A stretch of 64,000 bases of DNA from Legionella busanensis (GCF_900461525.1 NZ_UGOD01000001.1:248001-312000); one strand, 5' to 3'; shown: positions 34,124 through 44,230, counted from the first letter of the stretch. The notes: a model not told the origin generated them from the letters alone. Numbers and translations: made by a program.

Positions 34124-35746
34124 CTACCTAATTTGTGGCGTTAATTGAGTACTTTGCTCTTCTTTTTCAGGCCAAACCCGCTTAAAAAAATTAAACGAAT
34201 ATTGCCGACTGTCAGGTTGTATAGAGTTACATGCATTAGGGCAGGTCGGTACTAATAAATGTGAGAGAACAGTATGGCCATTTGCTGTATCTGCATTTTT
34301 ATATTTTTCTGCAGAGACATAAAATTTATGAGATTTAGGATTATCCTGTAGCCATTCCTCTTCAATAGGAGAAAGTACCTCACCTTGTTGCTTTTTCGCC
34401 TTTAATGCTTTTGTTTTTTCTTTTACTAATGCATAAATTGATGCTTTGTTATAAGGCACTAATTTATCATCTGCAAAACGTTTGCCCTGCTTATCTTTTT
34501 TAGAGCGAACGACAACATAGTCCCGATTATGGGGAGGAATTGCTGAAAATTGTTTTTCTACATTTAAAGACCAGCCGCTCACAATAATAAGAGGATTTAA
34601 AATAAATTTAACAGAACCATAAATAAGCCAATTTAACCAAGTTTTAGGGTGAAGCGGATTTGCTTCTTTAGGAGGGCGACTACGCTGTTCAATAATAGCA
34701 GTTATAGAGCGAAACGATCGAGCATCATATAATTTAACGGGTAATTTATCTTCTGCATTTAATATACCCGCGGTATGTGCAGCAACATTTCCGCCTAAGC
34801 ACTCACCCATAAAAGCAATATTTTGGGCATTCGCGCCTAATTTAATTAAACGTTGGGCCTGAGCAAGTGCATCATCATAAAGATCTTGCTCGCTTTTTAT
34901 AATTCCTTTACTTAAACCTATGCCGCGATAATTAAAAGCAATCACAGTGACATTTAATTCTCTAGCATAAATTTGATAAAGTTTAAGCCAATCTACAAAA
35001 TTATTACTTCTAGGCATTGCTGTAATAATGAACCGCCGTTTACTTATGTCTTGATTCGCTGATTTTGGATTGCGGACTTCTACGGAATCAAGGATAGCAT
35101 TATCTGGCGTTTGTAACTTATAGAAATAAAGGTGATTTCTATTTTGGCGAAAATCATACCTTAAACGTTGCTGTAATTTCTGAAAAAATCGCTCTTGTTG
35201 GTCTTCATTAAGTTGTTCAAGACCGCGAAAATGAATTTGCTCAAATTTAAACTTCGGATTATCACCTTTAATCTTAGCCTCAACTTTGTTAACTAATTTA
35301 TCTAAATAATTATCAATATACTTTTCAGCACGTGGTTTAGGAAATAAGTGAGTTACCCCGCTTAATAAAACATCTAAAATTTTTACTGTAATCGTATGGT
35401 TAACTAAAAAATTTCGCCAGTTTAATAGTTCTCTGATTAAAATATGCTTTTTTGGTAAAATGTTAATAATATCCATTTCTTCCGAAGGCATAAATAAGGG
35501 ATCAGGGTATTTAGGATTTTGTACGATAAGGGCATCATCTTTTTCTTCTTTCCGAAAAAGAGGATTGATGACTAGATAACTAAGTAGGCGACCCACAAGT
35601 ATTTGGAAAAGGGTGTAAGGGAGTTTAATTAAATGTTTTAAAAATTGGCCAATTTGCTCTAAAGGTTTTTTCTTCGGATTTTCTAAACGATAAAACCCAC
35701 CGTATTTACTTTCAGACTTTTTAAGTTTTACATTTAAATTTGTCAT
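34124..35746 (-). CDS. Alpha/beta-hydrolase, SidB/SdbC-like effector family
   Basis: This 540-residue protein resembles the Legionella SidB paralogue group (SdbA, SdbB, SdbC), Dot/Icm substrates with a lipase fold. It has an alpha/beta-hydrolase core with TVIAFNYRGIGLSKG and a nucleophile elbow FMGECLGGNVAAHTAG near residue 315, where Cys replaces the usual Ser (G-x-C-x-G). A hydrophobic N-terminal stretch (LPYTLFQILVGRLLSYLVI) may associate with membranes. The C-terminal part (NGHTVLSHLL) supplies a plausible catalytic His. The family assignment is by overall pattern; the substrate is unknown. Confidence 0.65.
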   Translation of the reverse strand: MTNLNVKLKKSESKYGGFYRLENPKKKPLEQIGQFLKHLIKLPYTLFQILVGRLLSYLVINPLFRKEEKDDALIVQNPKYPDPLFMPSEEMDIINILPKKHILIRELLNWRNFLVNHTITVKILDVLLSGVTHLFPKPRAEKYIDNYLDKLVNKVEAKIKGDNPKFKFEQIHFRGLEQLNEDQQERFFQKLQQRLRYDFRQNRNHLYFYKLQTPDNAILDSVEVRNPKSANQDISKRRFIITAMPRSNNFVDWLKLYQIYARELNVTVIAFNYRGIGLSKGIIKSEQDLYDDALAQAQRLIKLGANAQNIAFMGECLGGNVAAHTAGILNAEDKLPVKLYDARSFRSITAIIEQRSRPPKEANPLHPKTWLNWLIYGSVKFILNPLIIVSGWSLNVEKQFSAIPPHNRDYVVVRSKKDKQGKRFADDKLVPYNKASIYALVKEKTKALKAKKQQGEVLSPIEEEWLQDNPKSHKFYVSAEKYKNADTANGHTVLSHLLVPTCPNACNSIQPDSRQYSFNFFKRVWPEKEEQSTQLTPQIR

Positions 35747-35983
35747 AAATAATACATTTGCGTATAAAAATGCGCAGTCTATACTATTTTATAACTTTTG
35801 TGCAACTTTATAAGAAGCTAGCAATGCTGAGCCTTAGAAGTCAGGAGCTTTATTTAAGATAATTAACTTGTTAAATACTATATTGCTGGTTATTTCAACA
35901 TTAGAAAATACTTAAAATCATTTTAAAAGAAATCTCTTAAGTTAAACTATTTATAACTGACGGTTAGACTCGATTGATCTTAA

Positions 35984-37093
35984 TTAACTTTCTTTATTAA
36001 AAAAATACTCTCCCATATTCTCAGTAAAAAAATCCGGTGTTTCATAGTGTTGTAAAATTGCTTTAGCTTTTTCTAATAAAGATTCATCCTTAAATTCTTT
36101 TAATAATTTAATGTCCTTATCAATATACTCTGGTCTATCAGCACCAATAATAACAGAGCTAATATGAGGATCTTGATAAAGGAAGGCGAGAGCAAGGCTG
36201 GTGAGTTGGTTATAATCCTGGTGAGTTAATTCAAGTAAAGCGCGTATTTTTGGACCATAGGGTAGATTAGGGTCATCGATATGTTGTTTGACATAAGGCG
36301 TTAATAAGCCTGTACCGAGCCCGCCCCTTATAATAATCCCCATTCCTTTAGCATAAGCTGCATCAATATAAGGTTTATTGCGTTGATTAATTAAACTATA
36401 TTCCATTTCTATGACATCAAAAAGATCCATATCGATCGCATATTGAGCAGGCTCTCCATTAACTGAGACACCAATAAAGCTTAACTTTCCCAGTGCCTTT
36501 AATTCCTGTAAAGCTTTCACCGCTTCGCCTTTTTTTAAGACTTCAATCGCTGTTTTATTATCTAAATGGAGTAATACTATATCCAATTTATCTGTCTTTA
36601 ATTTTTGTAAGCTCTCATGCACATCTTGAAAAATGGCTTCTCGGCTAAAATCATAATCAGCCGCAGGTTTTGCACAATAAATTTCATCATAAGCTTTTTG
36701 CTCACAACGTGGATCATTGGCTTTAATATTATGCTCACCTGGTTTAGTAATTAAAAGGTAGTTATAGGCTGTGCGTGGAATATAGCGTCCAATACGCTCT
36801 TCACTTAAGCCATAAGAAGATGCTGTATCAATGACGGTAATATTATTTCTTAGGGCTTGCAGTAATACTGCTTGTGCCACTGATTCTGATGGATGTAAGC
36901 TTTCTTCACCTGCGATACCCCAGGCTCTTCCTAGCTCAACGGTCCCTAAACCAATAAAAGAAACTGCTCTATCTATTTTTTTTATATAGCGCTTAGGCAA
37001 TTCAGATGGCGGGTTAGATTCAGCCCTTTTAGAAAAGGAATAATGTCCTATAACGAGTAGTAACAAACTTAAGAGAGAGAGTAAAAACTTCAT
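35984..37093 (-). CDS. Aldo-keto reductase with an export signal
   Basis: This 369-residue aldo-keto reductase carries the full catalytic tetrad: Asp in TVIDTASSYG, Tyr in the same block, Lys in YLLITKPGEH and His in IVLLHLDN. Unusually it starts with a typical signal or anchor sequence (MKFLLSLLSLLLLVIGHYSFSKR). AKRs need cytosolic NADPH, so periplasmic location would leave the enzyme without cofactor unless it is tethered on the cytoplasmic side or exported folded. The first Met is well placed at the only start available. Substrate unknown. It is not in an operon with its neighbours. Confidence 0.85.
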   Translation of the reverse strand: MKFLLSLLSLLLLVIGHYSFSKRAESNPPSELPKRYIKKIDRAVSFIGLGTVELGRAWGIAGEESLHPSESVAQAVLLQALRNNITVIDTASSYGLSEERIGRYIPRTAYNYLLITKPGEHNIKANDPRCEQKAYDEIYCAKPAADYDFSREAIFQDVHESLQKLKTDKLDIVLLHLDNKTAIEVLKKGEAVKALQELKALGKLSFIGVSVNGEPAQYAIDMDLFDVIEMEYSLINQRNKPYIDAAYAKGMGIIIRGGLGTGLLTPYVKQHIDDPNLPYGPKIRALLELTHQDYNQLTSLALAFLYQDPHISSVIIGADRPEYIDKDIKLLKEFKDESLLEKAKAILQHYETPDFFTENMGEYFFNKES

Positions 37094-37326
37094 TGTAAAT
37101 TTCCTATCCTAAAGTAACGTCTAAACTAAAAATCGCTTTATATGCAATAAATCGTTAAATCTTAAGTATGAAATGCCACCATTAATATTAATGGATTATA
37201 AATAATTTTATTTAACACTGCTGCGCTTTATCTTGTTAGTTCCCTTTTTATTAGTCACTCTATTAAATATTAATCAATTAGTGTATAATAAGTACAATTT
37301 TATTATTTTTTATAATGTAGGTTGCC

Positions 37327-37827
37327 TTGATAATCTTAACCCCAGAACAAGATCAAAACAAGGAAGCATTGATCCGATACATTATTATTAAAGCATTTAA
37401 TATGACTGTTTATTTTAAAGGATTCGATGAATTATTAATTATGATGGATGTTGCTGATGAATTCGAAAAGTATGATCCTGCGTCAACTTTAACATATGTA
37501 ATAGAGCATGTTACTGAAAGCTGGGAGACTTATCATACAGGCATTGACGCAAATTATAGTAACGATGGGCATTATCATTTTAGAAGAAAAGATGAACTAC
37601 CGCTTAGCTTTGCTGATATTCAGTTATTATTAGATACTCTGTATAAATATTCGCTGCTTACGAGTCAACAACATAATAGCTTATTACACCAAATTCTTAA
37701 AATTCAGAATATGAATAGTACTTCTACTCAAACCTATACTGCAACAGCGCGCTTTTTTGTTTATCTAGAGGAGTCAATATCAGAGAAAGAAGATAACCTT
37801 GCTAATGGTTCAGCCCCAAGTCGTTAG
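37327..37827 (+). CDS. Hypothetical protein, probable TTG start
   Basis: I do not recognise this 166-residue protein. It is soluble and helical with an acidic bias and no signal peptide. The apparent start is TTG at 37327 preceded by TAGG; the first ATG in frame would remove 27 residues (giving MTVYFKGFDELL). Rich in aromatic and His residues around EHVTESWETYHTGIDANYSNDGHYHF. It is followed after 79 bp by another unknown protein on the same strand. Confidence 0.5.
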   Translation: MIILTPEQDQNKEALIRYIIIKAFNMTVYFKGFDELLIMMDVADEFEKYDPASTLTYVIEHVTESWETYHTGIDANYSNDGHYHFRRKDELPLSFADIQLLLDTLYKYSLLTSQQHNSLLHQILKIQNMNSTSTQTYTATARFFVYLEESISEKEDNLANGSAPSR

Positions 37828-37906
37828 CGGGTTAACTAGAGCAAAAGCAGAAAGCGAACTTAAAGACATGGTTCTATAATGGGTTGACATAATTTTATAT
37901 AAAGAA

Positions 37907-38449
37907 ATGAGTTTGATCATGCTAAACTACGCGATTGAAGCTGCTATATTTAAATTACCTATTCCATTTTTTAATTTCACTCATAATTTTTGGATTTTAA
38001 AAGATCTTAGTAAAAACAAAATTATTGCCCAGTTACATGGCCTCGCGATGTCAAGAACGACAGGTAGAATTGTACCTATTGGATATCGGCATGATCATAG
38101 TTTACGTGCCTATTGCTTTGTGTATGATAAAAATGTTGCTAGGCAGTTGAGATTAACAGTGAGTTCTTTTGCTCTGCCTATCCATGATTGTAATACTATA
38201 TATACTAAAGAAGATTCTCTTGAACGTTGGTTAAAAGCGCTAGCAGCCTTAGAAGCAATTAATAACCTAAATCTTGACTATCCTCGTGGCGGATTTTGTA
38301 TTCCTTTATCAAAAACAATTAATAGTAATTCTGTGTATCATACATTTGGGCAGGTAATGGATATAGAAGTATATCGTTTTACTGGCTTTTTACAAATTGG
38401 ACTCCAAACTTCTGTTTATGAGCAGATTAAAAGAAGCTTTAATTTTTAA
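37907..38449 (+). CDS. Hypothetical protein with conserved-looking His and Asn motifs
   Basis: I cannot name this 180-residue protein. Two segments look like conserved active-site blocks: THNFWILKDLSKNKIIAQLHGLA (about residues 25-47), then VPIGYRHD, and near the end GGFCIPLSKTINSNSVYHTFGQVMD. This order of HNFW, QLHGLA and NSNSV resembles a group of toxin- or peptidase-like domains, but the similarity is too weak to assign a function. No signal peptide. A bidirectional terminator hairpin follows its stop. Confidence 0.5.
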   Translation: MSLIMLNYAIEAAIFKLPIPFFNFTHNFWILKDLSKNKIIAQLHGLAMSRTTGRIVPIGYRHDHSLRAYCFVYDKNVARQLRLTVSSFALPIHDCNTIYTKEDSLERWLKALAALEAINNLNLDYPRGGFCIPLSKTINSNSVYHTFGQVMDIEVYRFTGFLQIGLQTSVYEQIKRSFNF

Positions 38450-38462
38450 TATCCAATAATTC

Positions 38463-38485
38463 AGGCCGAACTTCATATCCGGCCT
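38463..38485. terminator. Bidirectional terminator between convergent genes
   Basis: AGGCCG at 38463-38468 pairs with CGGCCT at 38480-38485 across an 11-base loop. It lies between the stop of the plus-strand gene at 37907-38449 and the stop of the minus-strand AraC gene, so it can serve both. Confidence 0.55.
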
Positions 38486-38503
38486 TAAGTAATGCCAGTG
38501 TGT

Positions 38504-39352
38504 TTATTTTAATAATAACCAACACTCAGTAATTAACTCTGTTTCAGCAACTTCATGATCAAAATTGTAATAGCAAAAAATACAAGGTAAATCTGCAAGT
38601 TCTTCTCCAGAATTAGGTAACCAATCGCGATATAAATGATAAATTGTTTTATCAATGTCATCCCGCGAGCCTTTATGAACCGCTACGGCGTAACGTCCCT
38701 TAGGTAAATATTTCTCTTTTACAATACCATCAATTTTTAATTGTTTAGGTACGGTAATACCTAGATCAAAGCGAAATTCTTGGGTAGGAGTCGTTTTCGG
38801 ATCATCATAAGCGAAACCAAAAGCCTCTCCCGGACTAGGCTTTAAATTAATAGTTTGAGATTTAGCCCAGCCAATTAATTGATTTACACTTTCACCAACG
38901 CCGGCAGGATCACCTCTATGTTCTAAAACAGCTAAGCGCCGATCATTAATTAGTTCTTTAATAACTACATTCATTTTTTTATCTCGTTTAGGCAAGCAAT
39001 AAGGCAAATTCTCCCATACGTGCCAATTTGGCTGGGATCTAAATAAACTGGGCGATTTACCATAAGTTTGTTTAAAAGCCCGGGTGAACGCTTCATGGGA
39101 TTCAAAGCCTGCATTGAAAGCAATATCAATAATTGTTCTATCTTTTTCATAGATTAATTGATGTGCTGCTCGTTTAAGTCGCAGCCAACGTATATATTGT
39201 TGTAAAGATAGTCCCGTATAAGCACTGAATATGCGATGAAAATGATATTTGGAGAAGCAAGCAACCTCACTTAACTGAATTAAAGTAAGCTTATCATCCA
39301 GATGCTTACCAATAAATTCTGTGACTTTTCCTAATTGATGCTCGTAATTCAT
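38504..39352 (-). CDS. AraC-family regulator with GyrI-like effector domain
   Basis: This 282-residue regulator has an N-terminal AraC DNA-binding domain (residues 5-105; LSEVACFSKYHFHRIFSAYTGLSLQQYIRWLRLKRA and the AFNAGFESHEAFTRAFKQTYGKSPSLFR block) and a C-terminal GyrI-like small-molecule domain (about 125-280). This matches Rob/SoxS relatives with a GyrI-like ligand pocket, usually controlling drug or stress genes. The gap to the large protein on the right (39353-39744) is AT-rich and holds promoters only. Confidence 0.9.
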   Translation of the reverse strand: MNYEHQLGKVTEFIGKHLDDKLTLIQLSEVACFSKYHFHRIFSAYTGLSLQQYIRWLRLKRAAHQLIYEKDRTIIDIAFNAGFESHEAFTRAFKQTYGKSPSLFRSQPNWHVWENLPYCLPKRDKKMNVVIKELINDRRLAVLEHRGDPAGVGESVNQLIGWAKSQTINLKPSPGEAFGFAYDDPKTTPTQEFRFDLGITVPKQLKIDGIVKEKYLPKGRYAVAVHKGSRDDIDKTIYHLYRDWLPNSGEELADLPCIFCYYNFDHEVAETELITECWLLLK

Positions 39353-39774
39353 AATAATCTCATCATATACTTTTACCTACCCAAACAATAATATTAACTT
39401 TTGAATTTTGATGTTTGACCAATCTTGCTAACTAAAATTAAATTTTAAAAAATTAGTAGTTACCGCTTAATATGAAATATTATCTTTAACAAAATTATTA
39501 TTACAAATAATAAAATAAATTAATCGTAAACTGCCTTAAGTCCTTTTAAATTTTTATTTAATATTAAATTTTTAATAAAATTATTTATGCTTAAATAAAT
39601 GAATTATAAATATCAAAGAAAAATATTTTAAATAAACCAATAAATTCAATCACATACTTAATAAAATAGCTTTTGAAAATATTTTTTTAGTAAATTTTAA
39701 ATTATGATTTCTTCAGGTTCTCTTAATTTTTCTTTGTTAAAGTTGTGAAAATTTTAAGAAAAATTAGAGTAGAC

Positions 39775-42700
39775 ATGAAAACCTTGATAAAAAAGAAAGA
39801 AATAAATCGTTATAATAATAAGCAAAATTTACCTGAGGAATTTGAAGGCTTAATAATTAATAACTATTCCTCTTATTTAAAAAATGATGAAGTGAACTGG
39901 AATAATATTGCAGTTCTTATTTTGCAAGATTTAGAGAAAAAAGGGGTTAAAGTTGCTGATAAAATAATTGAAAAAATAAATTCTAACACTTCATATAATG
40001 ACTTTATTTTGCAATATATCATTAAGCAATTATATAGTTATCCAAATTATCATTTATTTTTAGAAAAATTTGCTTTTAAACTGGGTGCAACAAAAGATCG
40101 AGTAATTTCTTTAACTGTTTTAAAAGAAGCAGGGATAACCGATATAAAGGAGTTAGAAAAGATATTTAAAGAATTCTTACTTGAGCAAAAAAAATTAGCT
40201 AAGAATGCGCCAAATTTAGTAAAAATTAAAGACGAAGATGATTTTGAACAATTAATTAGTTTACTTGCAGCCAATCCATTATATGAAAATTTGTTACACG
40301 CCTTTCTTCAGCAATTAATTAATGAATTTAACAAATACCCAGAAGAAGGAATAGGCTCAGTTACAACTGAAGTTCTCGAGGCTAAATCACTACAACAATT
40401 TTTCCAATCTCTAAGTATTGATATTACACTTCAGCCTCCTAAGGACGGCCAGTATAGGAAGGGTACTCTTTATGCGTCGCTAGACTCTACTAACTTAAAT
40501 TATACTGTATGTAAAAATAATGGCGAATTAGTTCGGGGGGTTATTCCTTTAAGCGGAATTAATGGGAAATTTAATGACCAAACTACGGAAGAAGAATTAA
40601 AAAAATATTTACCAAATATTCTCAAAATAACAACAGCAAGAAGGCATACAAGTCAATTAGCTTTAAGTAGTACGCTTTCATTAGCTGAAGCTTTGTTGCA
40701 ATTTATTCAAACTTTAAGCATAGATGCTACACTTCAACCGCCTAATAATGGTTATTATAGAAAGGATATGCTTTATGTCACCCTTAATTATGGGTACTTA
40801 AATTATAGTGTATTAAAAGATAATGGAGAACTGGTTAGCGATACTATTCGTTTCAGTGAACTTAGTAATCAAATTGATGAGCAAACTACGGAGGAGGAAC
40901 TCAAACAATATTTACCTAATATCCTTAAAATAACAGCAGCAAGGGGGCATACTACTCGCTTAGCTTTAAATAATACAGCTTCGTTACGAGATAGAGCGAT
41001 AGATTTCATTAAAAAAGAATTTAATCCTGAGCTTCATTCAACTAATTTACCATCCAGCTGTTTTATACAGAGAGAAGAGGCTAAATTCCTATTAGATCAG
41101 TGGCTAAATGCAGGAAATTTACCGCAAGTGATTAGTCATTTAATTGACGATAGTTACCTACGTTGTATTCAACAATTAGATCATGTTACAGCGCAGGCCA
41201 AAAATCATAGTGAAATGAGTACTTACATTAAGGCAGAAATTGATGCTGTTAGAGATTTAATGGATAACTTTATTCACCTTGCTGGAGCTATGGATAAGCA
41301 AGATAGCGCATTTGATATTCAGATTTTACAATTAATTAGCCACTTAAAAAACTTAAAAAATTTTTATGATAAAACGCCATTATTATTTTCTAATGAAGTA
41401 TTTCCTAAGACAGATGGAAATTTTAACGAATTTGTTAAAAACATTATTTTGCAAGGTCGTAAAGATGAGCTCATTGAATTTAGTAATAACCAAGATGAGA
41501 TATGGTGCTTAAAGTGGGATTCCTTAATAAACGCTTTAGTTGAAAATAGTCCTGTAGTTAAAGTCTTCAATAAAAAGACATCTAAAAGTGCATCTTTGAC
41601 AGATGAGTCAGGTCACCTAATTCCTGCAAAAGTTATTTTTAGAGAAGAACTTAAAATGAGCTTGTTAACTCATTTAAAAGAAAATTGTTTGCACTACCAT
41701 AGACAAGCTTTACAAAACTATCAAAAAGAACAAGCAGCAAAGCCAGCTGTGCAAACAGATGTGGATGATTTTACCAAGCAATTAAGTATTCCTACTAAGC
41801 CTTTTAAATTACCTACCATCACTTTAGAAGAAGCAAGGACGGAAGCTTATCGCCAGTATAGTATGCGACATATATTGACGCTTAAAAGCTATAAAGCTTG
41901 GACTAATAAGGAAAAATATTTACAGCAAGTCCATAATCGAATTTTACAGCCTAATTTTATGGAGGGCCTACTTGATGAGCAGCTCAGATATGCTCAAATT
42001 GCTCAAGAAGAGTGGCTGACGGATGTATTAGTGCCTAAATTTTCGACTGCTCTTTATTTAAATATTGCAGCAAGATTAATTACCGATTATCGCGTTGATA
42101 TTGAAGCTATTAATCAAATAGCTCAACAACTGTGGCATAAAATATTGTCTTCAAACATTTCAGATAAATTAATGATGGATTGGCAAGAAATATCAATTAA
42201 AATGGCGCCTTTGGCTGAAACTGAAACAACGCATTATTATAAAGATTGCCAGGAAAAAGCAAAGCTGCGTATGAGCCAACTTTATCCTACTGTTGCTGAA
42301 GATACCTCTGAATATGAATTTAAATTCAAATCTTGCTTAGAAATGGAAAAAAATAAAGTTCGCAAGAAACTAAGTAACCAAGTTATGGCAGCATTTTTGG
42401 ATAGGTATTTCGACCAATTTGCCAGTCAAGAGGACTTACACAAAAAGCCACAATTTACAATTGGTGAAAATAAAGATTACGTTTTCATTGGTCCAGCAGC
42501 AAGTGGTAAGAGTACTATTTCTAACCAATATATTCATCAAGATCAGCGACTAGATTATGTCTCAATGGCTACTGATGATTACCGTGGTATTCGCTTACCT
42601 GGTACCGATGATTTTGAAGGTCAGCAAACGGATCAAATGTTTATTCGTACTCAAGATAGCGCTTATTTAGTAAGTGAAATTGTTGAAGATAGGATGCGTT

Positions 42701-43506
42701 CTTTAAAAGATAAAAGACCGAATATGATTGTGGATGGTGTTACTTATAAACCAGCTCACCGAGCTTTGGTAGAAACCAATAAAAATTCGGTTATCGTTTG
42801 TGCCTGTTTAGATGATGCATCTGAAGTGGTAAATCGTTCTTATAATCGAGCTATACAGGAGGATTCTAGTTCAGCTGACAAAGGACGCCATGTAAATACC
42901 TCGAGCTTGCTGCATATGCATAAAACAGCAAGTATTAGTTTAATTAAATACTGCCAGCCTAATTCAAACATTGATGTTTACAATACGAACATTCGCCGTG
43001 GTGAAACACCACCTTTAATCGCAACGATAAACACTCATGGTGTAAAAAATTTAATTATTCATGATGAAAAAGACGCACTTTCACATTTAACCTCTTTCTT
43101 TAATAAAAATCGATTAAATGTAAGCGCACGTAATGCTAGTGGTTTATTTATCGCCCAGCTGCAAAAACCAATGTTTCAAATTGAATCTTTGTTTACTGTG
43201 TTAGACCATGACTTTAATATAGTCCTTAAAGATAAAGATGGGAATGCCTATTTAACGTTTAGAAAAAATGGTAAAGATAGTATTGAGATGACCATCCCTA
43301 ACCCTGAGCAAGTTAAAGAGAAATTATCGCATCCAGGTAGAGAGTGTGAGTTATTAAAAATGATGTTGCTTTATGGGCAGTATGGTTGCTTAAAGGAAGT
43401 TCGCAAACAATGCTTAATTCAAGAGACTGATAGACTTGTAGAAGATATTCTAAGTAAAGCAATAGCCGCAAATCAGTACGTAGGTATATCAAATCAAATG
43501 GTATAA
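39775..43506 (+). CDS. Large P-loop protein (zeta-toxin-like kinase domain), effector-like
   Basis: This protein of about 1243 residues is probably a secreted effector. Its main recognisable part is a P-loop kinase-like domain from about residue 900, with Walker A FIGPAASGKSTISNQY (Gly906 to Ser) and downstream ATDDYRG and MIVDGVTY blocks, resembling zeta-toxin/PEZT-type kinases. An internal duplication of about 95 residues lies at roughly residues 205-300 and 307-400 (both contain TLQPP...YRK and TEEELK(K/Q)YLPNILKIT). The middle is helical. No signal peptide. I chose the ATG at 39775; a GTG at 39745 would add 10 residues. Effector status is inference. Confidence 0.7.
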   Translation: MKTLIKKKEINRYNNKQNLPEEFEGLIINNYSSYLKNDEVNWNNIAVLILQDLEKKGVKVADKIIEKINSNTSYNDFILQYIIKQLYSYPNYHLFLEKFAFKLGATKDRVISLTVLKEAGITDIKELEKIFKEFLLEQKKLAKNAPNLVKIKDEDDFEQLISLLAANPLYENLLHAFLQQLINEFNKYPEEGIGSVTTEVLEAKSLQQFFQSLSIDITLQPPKDGQYRKGTLYASLDSTNLNYTVCKNNGELVRGVIPLSGINGKFNDQTTEEELKKYLPNILKITTARRHTSQLALSSTLSLAEALLQFIQTLSIDATLQPPNNGYYRKDMLYVTLNYGYLNYSVLKDNGELVSDTIRFSELSNQIDEQTTEEELKQYLPNILKITAARGHTTRLALNNTASLRDRAIDFIKKEFNPELHSTNLPSSCFIQREEAKFLLDQWLNAGNLPQVISHLIDDSYLRCIQQLDHVTAQAKNHSEMSTYIKAEIDAVRDLMDNFIHLAGAMDKQDSAFDIQILQLISHLKNLKNFYDKTPLLFSNEVFPKTDGNFNEFVKNIILQGRKDELIEFSNNQDEIWCLKWDSLINALVENSPVVKVFNKKTSKSASLTDESGHLIPAKVIFREELKMSLLTHLKENCLHYHRQALQNYQKEQAAKPAVQTDVDDFTKQLSIPTKPFKLPTITLEEARTEAYRQYSMRHILTLKSYKAWTNKEKYLQQVHNRILQPNFMEGLLDEQLRYAQIAQEEWLTDVLVPKFSTALYLNIAARLITDYRVDIEAINQIAQQLWHKILSSNISDKLMMDWQEISIKMAPLAETETTHYYKDCQEKAKLRMSQLYPTVAEDTSEYEFKFKSCLEMEKNKVRKKLSNQVMAAFLDRYFDQFASQEDLHKKPQFTIGENKDYVFIGPAASGKSTISNQYIHQDQRLDYVSMATDDYRGIRLPGTDDFEGQQTDQMFIRTQDSAYLVSEIVEDRMRSLKDKRPNMIVDGVTYKPAHRALVETNKNSVIVCACLDDASEVVNRSYNRAIQEDSSSADKGRHVNTSSLLHMHKTASISLIKYCQPNSNIDVYNTNIRRGETPPLIATINTHGVKNLIIHDEKDALSHLTSFFNKNRLNVSARNASGLFIAQLQKPMFQIESLFTVLDHDFNIVLKDKDGNAYLTFRKNGKDSIEMTIPNPEQVKEKLSHPGRECELLKMMLLYGQYGCLKEVRKQCLIQETDRLVEDILSKAIAANQYVGISNQMV
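40387..40974 (+). repeat. Internal protein-coding duplication
   Basis: Two copies of a segment of about 285 bp, starting near 40387 and 40693 (306 bp apart), encode the repeated TLQPP...YLPNILKIT domain of the large P-loop protein. The copies are clearly diverged at amino-acid level, so the duplication is old. Confidence 0.7.
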
Positions 43507-43520
43507 AAAATCATCAAGAA

Positions 43521-43545
43521 GGGCCGAAATTAGGCCCAACTTTTT
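43521..43545 (+). terminator. Intrinsic terminator after the large P-loop gene
   Basis: GGGCC (43521-43525) pairs with GGCCC (43533-43537) across a 7-base loop, followed by AAC and TTTTT. It lies 15 bases after the stop codon. Confidence 0.7.
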
Positions 43546-43792
43546 AATTAGTTTTTAGCTTAGCTAGGGTTTAAATATTTTCCCTAGCTTAGATAACCTC
43601 TCTTAATTTTAATATTGATTTGCACTCACTTATCCTTAATTAATATACAAAATACTGAATAACTTGCTTTTTGAATTAGCACGATGTTTTTTTACTAACA
43701 AGTATTGCTGTCAAACCTAATAACAGATAAAGTCAGTAGGGAAATATCCTTTCAAAATCTTAATTTGTGAGTGGTTTAATCAGGAGTACTTA

Positions 43793-44230
43793 ATGACTAG
43801 GTTTAACAAAATAGACTCATATGTAAAGCAGAAAAAAGAATTTATTAACTCTGTACGCGATATCTTAAATAAAACCCCTGATGAAAGCGAACGCATGCGG
43901 CGGATGTCAGTATTTAATACATTATTACTGGTTGCAACTTATGCTAACCCGGACGAATTAGAGAATGAGCTTAAAAATTGTTTTGCAGAGTATGATGTTA
44001 AAGATCAAAAGACTATTAATTATATAAGTGATGGACTGCGAGATTTAAATTATTTATGTGTTACAGTTTTAAATGATAATAATATAAACCAACAAAATTC
44101 TAGACGCATAAATAGCTTTTTCATACCTGAGTCAGAAGTTAATGTAGAATTAAGTCAAGCGTTAAAAGAAATGGTTTTTGCGAAAACAAGACATAATCCT
44201 GAAATATCACATTCATGTATGGAGCCCTAG
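43793..44230 (+). CDS. Hypothetical small helical protein
   Basis: I do not recognise this 145-residue protein. It is predicted helical and charged, without signal peptide or membrane segment (NKIDSYVKQKKEFINSVRDILNKTPDESERMRRMSVFNTLLLVATYANP). A good ribosome site (AGGAG) precedes the ATG. It stands alone; it is unrelated in sequence to the large P-loop protein beside it. The 43546-43792 gap is its promoter region. Confidence 0.55.
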   Translation: MTRFNKIDSYVKQKKEFINSVRDILNKTPDESERMRRMSVFNTLLLVATYANPDELENELKNCFAEYDVKDQKTINYISDGLRDLNYLCVTVLNDNNINQQNSRRINSFFIPESEVNVELSQALKEMVFAKTRHNPEISHSCMEP

